Source: Siphonodentalium dalli (lineage: Eukaryota; Mollusca; Scaphopoda; Gadilida; Siphonodentaliidae). From it: 64,000 nucleotides of DNA. A program made the translations under genes and the position numbers. Numbering within the stretch: the stretch's first letter is position 1; the number at the start of each line of letters is the position of its first letter. Below, piece after piece: positions 32,690 to 43,031 of this stretch. Under the pieces are notes generated by a model that worked only from the letters and a program-made list of their open reading frames with translations, did not search any database and was not told where the DNA came from. The DNA is taken from assembly GCA_032622095.1 (NCBI GenBank), contig CP136066.1, forward strand, positions 8,333,784-8,397,783, in the 5' to 3' direction.

Positions 32690-35009
32690 ACATTAAATAT
32701 CTTATGATATGGATATATATTAGGCGAACATTAAATATCTTATGATATGGATGTATATTAGGCGAACATTAAATATCTTATGATATGGATGTACATTAGG
32801 CGAACATTAAAGGCCTTAGTTGTCGAAAATATTCATATTTGTTCCAATCACCGTAAACAGAACAACATTAAAACGCATACAATTTCGTTCATATATACCA
32901 TGATCATCGCGTAAACAGCATGTTATCATACAGATTTACTATATTTTACCTAAGCAAGAGCCTGATTGTGTTACAGAAGACAACACAATGCTGCTGGCTA
33001 ATCACACACAAATGGCATAAACGCTCTTTATTCGTTCCATATCAGGAATTCACCCACAAAGAACGCTCTTTATGTTTACCATCATAATATAAACAAACAC
33101 AAGAAAAGTAACTTTTTATGCCTTTGTTTACATAACAATGGTCAAAAATATGACAATAACATACTGTTTATGCGATATTTCTTATTTGTATACGGACAAT
33201 GTCTGTCTACATTTTGTTGTTCTTTCTGTTTGTGGCGGTTTTTGACGGGTGGAAATATTTTCACAGGATACCCACCGCCAAGGCCAACCGTACCTTTAAA
33301 TATCTTATGATATGGATGTATATTGGGCAACATTAAATATCTTATGATATGGATGTATATTAGGCGAACATTAAATATCCTATGATATGGATGTATATTA
33401 GGCAAACATTAAATATCTTATGATATGGATGTATATTAGGCGAACATTAATATGGATGTATATTAGGTGAACATTAAATATCTTATGATATGGATGTATA
33501 TTAGACAAACATTAAATACCTTATGATATGGATGTATATTAGGCAAACATTAATATGGATGTATATTAGGCGATCATTAAATATCTTATGATAAGGATGT
33601 ATAATAGGCAAACATTAAATGTCTTATGATATGGATGTATATTAGGCAAACATTAAATATCTTATGATATGGATGTATATTAGGCGAACATTAATATGGA
33701 TGTATATTAGGCGAACATTAAATATCTTATGATAAGGATGTATAATAGGCAAACATTAAATGTCTTATGATATGGATGTATATTAGGCGAACATTAATAT
33801 GGATGTATATTAGGCGAACATTAAATATCTTATGATAAGGATGTATATTAGGCAAACATTAAATGTCTTATGATATCGATGTATATTAGGCGAACATTAA
33901 TATGGATGTATATTAGGCGAACATTAAATATCTTATGATATGGATTTATATTAGGCGAACATTAAATATCTTATGATATGGATGTATATTAGGCGAACAT
34001 TAAATATCTTATGATATCGATGTATATTGGGCGAACATTAATATGGATGTATATTAGGCGAACATTAAATATCTTATGATAAGGATGTATAATAGGCAAA
34101 CATTAAATATCTTATGATAAGGATGTATATTAGGCAAACATTAAATATCTTATGATATGGATGTATATTAGGCGAACATTAAATATCTTATGATATCGAT
34201 GTATATTGGGCAAATATTAAATATCTTATGATATGGATGTATATTAGGCGAACATTAAATATCCTATCATATGGATGTATATTAGGCAAACATTAAATAT
34301 CTTATGATATGGATGTATATTAGGCAATCATTAAATATCTTATGATATGATTGTATATTAGGCAAACATTAAATATCTTATGATATGGATGTATATTAGG
34401 CAATCATTAAATATCTTATGATATGGATGTATATTAGGCGAACATTAATATGGATGTATATTAGGCAGACATTAAATATCTTATGATATGGATTTATATT
34501 AGGCAAACATTAAACATCTTATGATATGGATGTATATTAGGCGAACATTAAATATCTTATGATATGGATTTATATTAGGCAAACATTAAATATCTTATGA
34601 TATGGATGTATATTGGGCAAACATTAAATATATTATGATATCGATGTATATTGGGCAAACATTAAATATCTTATGATATGGATGTATATTAGGCGAACAT
34701 TAAATATCTTATGATATCGATGTATATTGGGCAAACATTAAATATCTTATGATATCGATGTATATTGGGCAAATATTAAATATCTTATGATATGGATGTA
34801 TATTAGGCGAACATTAAATATCCTATCATATGGATGTATATTAGGCAAACATTAAATATCTTTTGATATGGATGTATATTAGGCAATCATTAAATATCTT
34901 ATGATATGATTGTATATTAGGCAAACATTAAATATCTTATGATATGGATGTATATTAGGCAATCATTAAATATCTTATGATATGGATGTATATTAGCAAA
35001 CATTAAATA
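32690..35009. repeat. 38-bp minisatellite interrupted by a TTAA element
   Basis: Unit AACATTAAATATCTTATGAT plus ATGGATGTATATTAGGCG, 38 bp, about 48 units. A 27-bp short variant lacking ATATCTTATGA recurs, giving local 38/27 alternation at 33.4-34.1 kb. A larger repeat of 559 bp is visible: the variants TCCTATCATATGG and GATATGATTGTAT occur at 34261 and 34341 and again at 34820 and 34900. Positions 32811-33295 are an inserted element, not array. Confidence 0.9.
32811..33295. mobile_element. 485-bp TTAA element nested in the 38-bp array
   Basis: Flanked by TTAA at 32807-32810 and 33296-33299. Removing the element and one TTAA restores an exact array unit (AACATTAAATATC), which defines both ends to the base. 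Termini are inverted: AGG...CCTTAG on the left, and on the right (minus strand) AGGTACGGTTGGCCTTGG. Both arms then carry AAATATT and CC(A/G)(T)CAAAAACCG/CACCGTAAACAGAA blocks. No transposase. Relatives lie at 24204-24490 (partial) and 60054-60605. TTAA preference suggests the piggyBac superfamily, but the terminal AGG is not typical. Confidence 0.8.
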
Positions 35010-35904
35010 GTTTGTTTTGCTGTCAACAGAGGATTCGGTAAGACGTTTGTGTAATTGGGTAAAATATTAATTGTAAACGAATATCAAAAACGGGCTACTC
35101 AAACGCAATGAACGTGATTGGGAGTATATGTGGGGTTGAAACTGAACTACTAATGTATTATAGTGCATAACAATGTAGTTAACTAATGTACTAATAGCAT
35201 GTCGTCGCTTCGGTGCTAAAATGTTCTATATCCAATTTGGCACGAGATAACGATACCGTTCGATTCTACGCGATATTTTATGTACTAAAAACACAAGATA
35301 TTGAGTATAGCATGTAACAGATATGAATGAGAGGCTATTGAAATATGATCCATCTCCCAAAGTAGTTGTTATGTCAGTGCTATTTTTTTATCCCCGCTGT
35401 GGACCAATGAATTGATTTATTTTGTACCACGTGATTGATTAAATGTATATATAATGTTCTCGAACCGACTATGGTAAGCGATAGGAACTAATGGCGGTCA
35501 ATATGCCTGACTGGAAAAAGTGCTTTCTTACTCTTATATGTGAAAAATCTTAATTCTAACTAAATTCTTAGGTTAAAATAGCTCAGAAAATGACATAATG
35601 TGCGAGTTTTGTACTTTAGAATGATTTAAAAACCTCAAAACCACTTTAGCACTCACGAAATAATGCAAAAGTGTTCAGCAAAGTGTTCTGTCTCCAAACA
35701 CAATGAGTCATGTCAACGAATTACAAGAATAATACTGACCTTCAAAGCAAGACAAATTAAACATATAAGTTTTTCGTTTCCAATGATAAAATTAAAACAA
35801 CATAAGGTGAACATATACGAAAACCAGGTGGTCAAATTTACAAATCGAGTTTCCCACAAACAAAAACTAAAAATTGATATAGAACATTATAGCGACGATG
35901 TGAT
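35010..35904. other. No recognisable gene
   Basis: AT-rich. A 94-codon plus frame at 35663-35947 is basic and unrecognised; its end overlaps the dispersed repeat starting at 35905. Confidence 0.35.
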
Positions 35905-36135
35905 TACCAGGGTCCGCGCTGGACTGAAATTAGCTTTTGCCAAATGAAAATATTTTTACCAAATTCTATTACAATTTGCCAAATGTTATCCGTGATTGTA
36001 TAATTTTCTGCAACCTTGATTTGGTTTTTATGTTTCGACACTCGCAGTTTCAACTACGTTTGATATCGATAGGAAAGCTGTTAGTTAATAATTATACTCG
36101 CATCTCTATTGTTGTTTATCATACAACAATAAACC
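35905..36135 (+). repeat. Dispersed repeat right of the 38-bp array (partner 32450-32684)
   Basis: Matches 32450-32684 in the same orientation, ending with ACAACAATAAACCA. No array follows it. Confidence 0.65.
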
Positions 36136-36942
36136 AATCACCAAACAATAGAATTATAAAAGAGTTTCTTCAGCAGAAGGGAACATCACAAGAGGATTAG
36201 CTACGTAAACACCACCATCACACTAAATATTGGTAATCCCTCCACCCATCATCGATAATAATGCTACCAGATTAACTGAATATTAATGGAGGTGTTAACT
36301 TTTCCGAAACCATATAAAACACCACTAATATAATTATATTGTTATAGTTTCCTAAAATAAATGGTATTGTTTGACCGATATTTTTCAACTTTATTGAGGA
36401 ACTAATAAGTGACTTGCCAAATTGGCCAAATGTAAATTATTTTTGCCATTGGCAAACTTGGCAAGTGGCAGCGCGAACCCTGGTCATTACAATACGAAAA
36501 GGTTAACAGGATCAATAATTATCGATGCACGAAACAAAAGACTGGTATCTAGGTGTTCTAAAATCATATCGGTTAGTTTTAAACCTAGAATGTGATCTCT
36601 TTTCACGTTCACGGTATCTTAATGTGGCTGACACATATTATGTGTCGCATTGGGTTCTTTTCAAATATCAATCTATTGTGAGTAGCCCCATTTTAAAGTA
36701 GCGAGTATAAATTTGCATTGTATATAAATGGGGCAAAAATGTAATCGTTATATAGATCTCTTTACTTATCACCGCAATATGCATAATTTAGCGCCACTAA
36801 ACAGTGCATATGTCCATAATGCGTGAGTATGTCTTCGATTTCTCTGTTAGTTTAGACAGGGGTCTGAACATTGGTATCTCGGTGTGTTATTTTAACGCTT
36901 TCAGTGCCAGGTCCGATTTTTGTATCAACCCATATACCCTGT
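36136..36942. other. No recognisable gene
   Basis: AT-rich with TTGGCCAAAT/TTGGCAAACTTGGCAAG words near 36413-36470 similar to those in the first kilobase of the window. At about 36893 TTTTAACGCTTTCAGTGCC resembles the ends of the element starting at 37083. Confidence 0.35.
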
Positions 36943-37011
36943 GCCAATGCATTATCTTATATATGCGAGTCGACCATAGGTCGCCTCGCATATATAAGAG
37001 AATGCATTGGC
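36943..37011. repeat. Single 69-bp palindrome module (half MITE)
   Basis: One copy of the palindrome, core GAGTCGACCATAGGTCGCC, preceded by ATACCCTGT as in full elements and followed by an AT-rich tract like the MITE spacer. The second palindrome and the TTAA/CCCTTT end are missing. Same half-structure as at 61054-61122. Confidence 0.8.
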
Positions 37012-37790
37012 CTTACAATTTTTCATCATATGTTATTATTTTTTACAATTTTTTACAATTTTAATAATTTGTTCTTATATTCTTAACTCTATCAGTGCCA
37101 GACTTATTTTGTAGGTTTAGTGCTAGGGAATCTTACGTTTTTCATGGGCATCAAAATTATTACTATGAATACGTGGTGATAGTTTTGAGTTATAACATGC
37201 CCCTAAGGTTTTATCCAGTTTGTTTTTAAATTCGCTATAGCATGCTCACAGTGGTGCAAGATCGGCGGAGAAAACGGTGGAGAATTTCAAGATGGCGACG
37301 GACAAATTTAGCATAAGGTACGTGGTTCAACTCAATGAATGTTTTCTCTCATTTAAGTAATTCATTTCACTACAACAAAGTTGCACGGGCCGTCGAATCG
37401 TGTGTGGAATATATTCGGCATGTTGTTCAATTGATATTAAGTATTTTAAGTGTGCTAGAAAGGTCAACATGTGGTGAAATGTTTTGTTTACTTTTTGAGG
37501 TGGCGAGAAGCGTGCATTTTTGTGCATAAATTGTGAATTCGACGGGATTCAGATGTAACCCTAACGGATGTGTTTGCTAGAGGATATGAAGTTACACGAG
37601 TAATGGAATTTACACTTAACATCACACTTAGGACTAATTAAATTGGTAAAACTGAAATTATTTTCCAAATTGTCAAAATGGCGGTGCAGATGAAGATAAT
37701 TTACACAATAATGATGATGGTGTAGAGTACAATATTTATGATGGTGTAGAGTATTTTCTAAATAATTCAAATACCTGCATGTAATTATAA

Positions 37791-37950
37791 GCAATCAACG
37801 TCATTTGTGATGTCATTTCGGGCGTAGACATATTTATCAATGTCAGGCATTATAGGCATACGGTATTGGCTATTTTGTACGGCAATTTCGGCCTCTGAGT
37901 CTGGCACCTACATTGGCCTCTGCATAAATGACATCGCAAACGACGTTGAT
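37791..37950. mobile_element. Foldback element sharing ends with the 22.0-kb palindrome
   Basis: Left end GCAATCAACGTCATTTGTGA and right end CATCGCAAACGACGTTGAT are inverted and match the outer 20 bases of 21982-22135. The interior is different and less palindromic. TAATTATA occurs directly on both outer sides (37782-37789 and 37954-37961), which could be an 8-bp target duplication, but the 22.0-kb copy also has TAATTATA on its left, so that is uncertain. Confidence 0.6.
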
Positions 37951-38326
37951 ACCATAATTATATTGTCTAGCACACAGAGCAAAAATATACCATCAATTTG
38001 CATTTATGCTCGGAAGTCTTTTTAATGAAGCCTAATGAATTTTAAAACAATTAAAACATTAAAGGGTCTAGATATGATTAATTGGATTATATCGGTGTCC
38101 GCTGTCATCATGGGTGAAGGTCATGAAGACCATGCATTGCTTTTATAGTGGAATTTATAACTATAATAGCCATTATTTTATGCCTACTTAATAGAGATGA
38201 CAAATATAAGAAATTATGTGTATTAAGAGTAATTTGGTACCGTATCTCTTCGCCACGTCCCTGTATACATATATTGAACTTTGCTTTCCATAACCTCACT
38301 TGTGATTGTTTTTTTTTTTATTTCAG

Positions 38327-38811
38327 AGTTGAAGCAATGGAAGAATCCTTCAACGAAGAATCACGCTCAACGTCTCAGATAACGAGTGGTCAATTGGACT
38401 AAGACAAGCGATTCAGACATGTTTGTGCATATTGTGCAAATTCCTTCAACATGAAAAAGCATGAGAATACACACACAAATTCACAACCACTCCCGTGTGG
38501 TGATGGAGGCCAAAAGTTTATTGAGAAACATTTGCACATCGTGTAAAGCAAGGTGGTGGATCTAAATTTTAATGCGACAAACAGCTGCGACAAATGGCCC
38601 AAATTTTTTTCTCGCAAGTACACTTTGAATCACCATATAGAAAGTCACCAAATTGGAAAGTGGTACACATTGTGATAAATGCGGTTCTGTATTTACCAGG
38701 AAGGATACCTTAAGAAATCACACGAAAGCTGTACATGACAAGGACGTGCTTCGTCGATGCCGCAGCTGCGGGATAGTATATCTGGCGCGCAGCCCTGTCT
38801 GCACACGTTGA
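38327..38811 (+). pseudogene. Decayed C2H2 zinc-finger exon
   Basis: A pyrimidine tract and TTTCAG (38321-38326) look like a splice acceptor. The frame then reads an acidic/serine-rich start, a stop at 38400, and zinc-finger remnants: HVCAYCANSFN with its His pair but four residues short; a finger with Cys lost; CDKW-PKFFSRKYTLNHHIESH, which keeps the C-x2-[C to W]-x12-H-x3-H spacing; stops at 38544 and near 38668; and, in another frame from 38671, an intact finger CDKCGSVFTRKDTLRNH followed by x4-His. A CRSCGIVY...CTR tail ends at TGA 38809-38811. Three stops, a frameshift and lost ligands mark a pseudogene of a nucleic-acid-binding C2H2 protein. It lies inside the candidate 37-41 kb element. 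Upstream exons are not seen. Confidence 0.75.
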
Positions 38812-38966
38812 CATGACTGTGTCACTTACTGACAGCGGACATTTATAGACACAGTATTATGCATGAAGAAACAACAAACATTTATGTTGTTATTATGTTT
38901 TGAAGATTGGAATTGATCTTTTTGAGAGTAAATATATATGTTATGTATATATGTTATGCGTTACTG

Positions 38967-38972
38967 AATAAA
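38967..38972 (+). promoter_or_regulatory. Candidate poly(A) signal of the zinc-finger remnant
   Basis: AATAAA about 155 bases after the terminal stop of the C2H2 remnant, consistent with a last exon. Confidence 0.4.
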
Positions 38973-39106
38973 GAGGCAGGGTCTACATTGTTTACACTTT
39001 GAATGGTCTTTAAGTCACAAAAATACCATAGCCTGTAATTATATAAACCTTGTCACTGAGTCGAGACCATCAATCCAGATCCGTTCTATGTGTTTTAGTG
39101 ATACAG

Positions 39107-39273
39107 GTCAAAGTTCTGGAGTAGCATTCCATATATGGAATTCATGAACATTCAGAACTTAACAGAAGCTCCATATATGACAAATATAAGAAATTATTTT
39201 TAGTAAGAGTAATTTATGGAGCTTCTGAATGTTCATGAATTCCATATATGGAATGCTACTCTAGAACTTTGAC
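39107..39273. repeat. 167-bp hairpin with 51-bp arms
   Basis: The arms 39107-39157 and 39223-39273 pair almost perfectly (AAAGTTCTGGAGTAGCATTC against its complement), with a further AGAAGCTCCATA/TATGGAGCTTCT pairing inside. The loop (39179-39216) repeats GACAAATATAAGAAATTAT and AGAGTAATTT from 38198-38237, upstream of the zinc-finger exon, so the hairpin formed around a local duplicate. Confidence 0.85.
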
Positions 39274-41136
39274 ATTGTATGTAGTACTAAACGGAACGGG
39301 GCTGGATGGATCCAATATGGCAGCGAATCAGTGCCAAGGCTTATTGTATACGGCAATATACATTGGAAAATATATCATGCCCTATGGGGAACGAAATAAG
39401 CCTTATAAGAAGTCACGAATGGCAGAGTAACCATTCTTTCCGATGAGTGGGGGTAAACAGGACGGGCAACATATATTATACATATTGTGTGTTTATTCTT
39501 TATATATTCTGAAAGTTTAATCCCCGCCTGATATCTGCAAATATTGTTTATTCCTGCATAGACACGGTGAAATTCTCTCACAGGAAATGGGTTTCTCATT
39601 GCATGGTTCCTCTGGCTGTGACACTTTCTCACTTTTAAGCTTTCGTTTAAGATGTGTGCGCTCTTCTAATTCGAATTGATGATCCTTGCAATGGAGTAAA
39701 TTATATTGTATGTATAGTAATTGTAGCTATGGCATCATTTTTACGAAGAATGTCATGACTTTGTGACAATCGACTAGAACGTCAGTTGATTCACCAAACA
39801 TACATTATCATGGAACATTATAATTTGGGACCAAAATATCTTAATGCGGAGTTTATATTTACATTAAGCCACACATCCTTGTGGTGTTTGGAGTTGTTTG
39901 TTATGCATATCTAATCGAGCGTCACCTGTCATTTTTCATGAAATATATCTACCTATAGGTACCACGCATTCCCCTGTAGATTATCTCAATGTCGGGGTCA
40001 AATATTACTTTTTATGAGGCAATTATATAATTTTGTTTTCTGCTTTGTCAACTATTTCAATTTCGAACCCATTCCAATACTAACGTAGCAGTCGTCGAAC
40101 AAATATTATGGGTTGTATGGTTTTCGGAAACATGATACACTGGTATCCACCCCAATGAACAAATTTCTCTCTCAATGTATTCACCAGAATATGGAAGAAA
40201 GGGGATTTTTCGTGTTCTCGAAATTAATTGACATTATTAGGCAAGTGACATCACGTCATTTATATTAGACAGGCGGGAATAGCTACTGGGTGTAGAATTC
40301 TGATAAGACACGACATTCGTGTACATACCTTATAATAGCCGGATCGAAGATACATCTAGCACATCTGCTATGTCTTGAGAACTGGATGAAGATGACAGCT
40401 TTCGATTATGGCCATTTGTATTAGTATATCATGATTTTCCCCAACACAAGCATGTCTAAATATCATCTACACCATCATCGTGTATTTCATCTGCACCATC
40501 ATTACTAATTGTTATTCGCAGTAACCAGGCAACATTCTGCACCGTCATAAACATTCATCTGCACCGCCAAAAATTATTGTTTGTATTGATGTAAATTAAA
40601 CCGATTTTGAAGGTGACCATGCGAAGTAACTTACTCCTGTGTATCTAGAACCATCAAATATACATTCTGGTGACGTTTCATGCCCATTAACAACATCCTG
40701 ACCAAATAATACGGTAAAATAACAATTTAATTCCACCTCAAATTTTAGCTATTTCATGAATGTTGGATTCGAACCTGTTTCTAACATTAACAGTGAAGAA
40801 AAACGTCAATTATTTTGCATCCCCCTCACAGCCAATTTATAACCAGTAAAGTTGCGGAAATGTGCGGTTACTATACTGTCCGAAATATACCACTAATACC
40901 ACGATTTACAACCCACATACTCATCAAAACATACATCCTCCGCCATATTGGATCATCTACACCGTTTTCTCCATCGTTTTCTCCCCCGATATTGCACCAC
41001 TGTGATGCTTAAGCATACCCAAAACAAATTCAACTCAAAAAAAAAAATCTAAAAAAAAAGGTTCGTTTTTTGTTTAGGGTCGATTTTATCGGCCCTGACA
41101 CTCTATAGACCGTAAATTAGGCACTGAATGGGTTAA

Positions 41137-41400
41137 ATTTAGTTCTAAATTGACAACACCCGAAGAGAGGCCCTCTATATCACAGGTCTCCTGGTGCGAT
41201 ACCACCAATACGAGAATATTTACTCTCCTTTCAGAATGTCACTGCAGGACACTATTCGAAATAAGGGCCCTACATTCAGCAGCTGACATAAACCCACTGT
41301 AAGACTCCAAATCTCTTCTAAGATTAGAAGGCAGATCACTAATTGAGGAGGAGGAGCTAGAACTCCGAAAAGTATAACTAACTAAACAAAACAACCCCCA
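41137..41400 (+). pseudogene. Possible LINE C-terminal fragment
   Basis: Around 41190-41385 one frame reads SECHCRTLFEIRALHSAAD and then, after a stop, LLRLEGRSLIEEEELELRKV. The Cys/His-rich piece followed by an Arg and a helical tail resembles the zinc-knuckle end of non-LTR retrotransposon polymerases. Stops break it. The identification is tentative; the sequence is too short to place in a clade. Confidence 0.3.
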
Positions 41401-43031
41401 TCGGTAAATTCACAAACACCAGCACTCAACACTTTGTTGCGAAATTCGCCCTGAGTCTAATAGCCCTAGTACTGGATGTAAGCTCTCGTTGTGGTGTTAA
41501 TTAGAAGGCAAAACAAAACATTCACCGTGAGTCCAACCATCTACTTCCAGAGGTAGGCTCTCGTTGTGGTTATAAGTTGAACACACACAATACCATACCG
41601 ACCTAAAAAGAATAACACTAATATCAAAAACTTGGTTAGCGGGCTTATGCCCTTGATAGCCCCGGTTGAAGGTCCCCGGTGGAGTAGGAAACGCTTATCG
41701 TACCCGCAGTATAAGCCATCGAATAATTATCTCCTTCAAACAACTAAAAAAAATGCCTATACAAATTTGCAAATACATTCTTTCACTCACACACGTGCCC
41801 AGGGGAGGATGGGTGGGAGTGAAAATTGGGAAAAAATACCAAACACATCAAACCCTCCGAAAACACACAAAGTAACCCAGTCTGGCCTCAGCTGAACCCT
41901 CTGGCCGAACTACCAACCAGGTCAACGGGTTCTGACACACACATGACTGAAAGGCGGGCATTGCAACACGGATGGTTGAGGAGGCCCGATCGACATTAAG
42001 TCAACTGCACCCTCTTCCTAGAGTTGGGTCTGTAATATAAGCCCGGAATACGAAAACTAAGGCAACTGGAGTCCATACAAACACCAACCTGGACACCAGT
42101 TTACAATAATTCATCGCTCAGAATCATATTTATAACGATACATACGCATAAAAGAAAACAATGTAAGTCTTCGTCGCCGGTCCAGGTTCAGAATAGGGGG
42201 GGGGGGCTTTGCTTCTTGTTGCGGTGTATGGGCAGATGCGAATCTACCCGCACACATCACATACGCTCTTCGGCAGCAATACAGCATCACAAAGTGGGTT
42301 GTAGGGCTAACAGCCCTTTCAAATATTCCCGGGGATCGTCTCAAACTGCATACTTCTCTACTGATAATGGTGGTATCGCAGACATGGCCCGTGCTATATA
42401 TATCCATGTTCCAACATCGAGTTAAAGACAATCACGTGTTCGTCAACACTACGATGCGAAAACTCCAATATGTGATATAATAGATTGCACATAATGTCAC
42501 AATGAATCAGAAAAGTAAAACATAGTATTTCACCATATCTACAGTGAGTAACACATGCCATATAATCCGTCGTGTCATGAAAGATGGTGACATACATGTA
42601 TCGCCGTGACCAGCTTAAGATGACACTTTAAGAGAACTTCGAAGGGCCTTTGTTTCAGAATGCGTTGTCAGTGACGTTAATGACTAGCCCCTAGCCCCAC
42701 TCTGAAATTTGTTATCATTGAAATAGTTGATGTCACCATTGGTTTGCTTGTTATGTTGAAAAACTATAAAACGATGGCAATGAATCCTTTGGGGTATGCC
42801 ATTCGTATGATCAACGCTCACAAGCACGACAGCACTAAGTGCTCAGAACACCATGGTTGTGTATGCCATGATTAAATGACAAGATCGGTCAATATAGTTA
42901 GCGTTTGACATTGTTGACGACGACGCAGATTTCATGCATATTCGAGAGTCAGAACGAATATATATAATAAGTCTTCGGCAAGTATGTGGGCACAGCATAT
43001 CTCTGACAATCTTACTATAAAACAGTTTTGA
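41401..43031. other. No gene; two similar blocks and a G run
   Basis: GTAAGCTCTCGTTGTGGTG (41479) and GTAGGCTCTCGTTGTGGTT (41552) mark a short tandem repetition. A G10 run is at about 42197. 41630-42100 is GC-richer and may belong to the putative LINE tail. 106- and 69-codon frames overlap on opposite strands at 42.1-42.4 kb; neither is recognised. Confidence 0.3.

Larger units (their letters stand above)
37083..41136. mobile_element. Candidate 4-kb TTAA element with long inverted arms enclosing a zinc-finger remnant
   Basis: TTAA at 37083-37086 and 41133-41136 flank inverted ends (CTCTATCAGTGCC left; CCCATTCAGTGCC right, minus strand). Inward, the arms match in order: CACAGTGGTGCAAGATCGG plus GGAGAAAACGGTGGAGAA at 37247 versus CACAGTGGTGCAATATCGG plus GGAGAAAACGATGGAGAA read on the minus strand from 41004; then GGCGGTGCAGATGAA plus GATGATGGTGTAGA at about 37680 versus the minus strand at about 40570-40470. 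Spacing from the ends is similar on both sides (160/128 and about 595/562). The arms are therefore roughly 650 bp. The 2.7-kb centre holds the foldback at 37791, the C2H2 exon remnant and a hairpin at 39107. No transposase. It could instead be two independent inverted insertions. Confidence 0.45.

Noticed and set aside
32690-35009. CRISPR-like array
   Set aside because: Units are contiguous tandem copies without unique spacers, and the context is eukaryotic.
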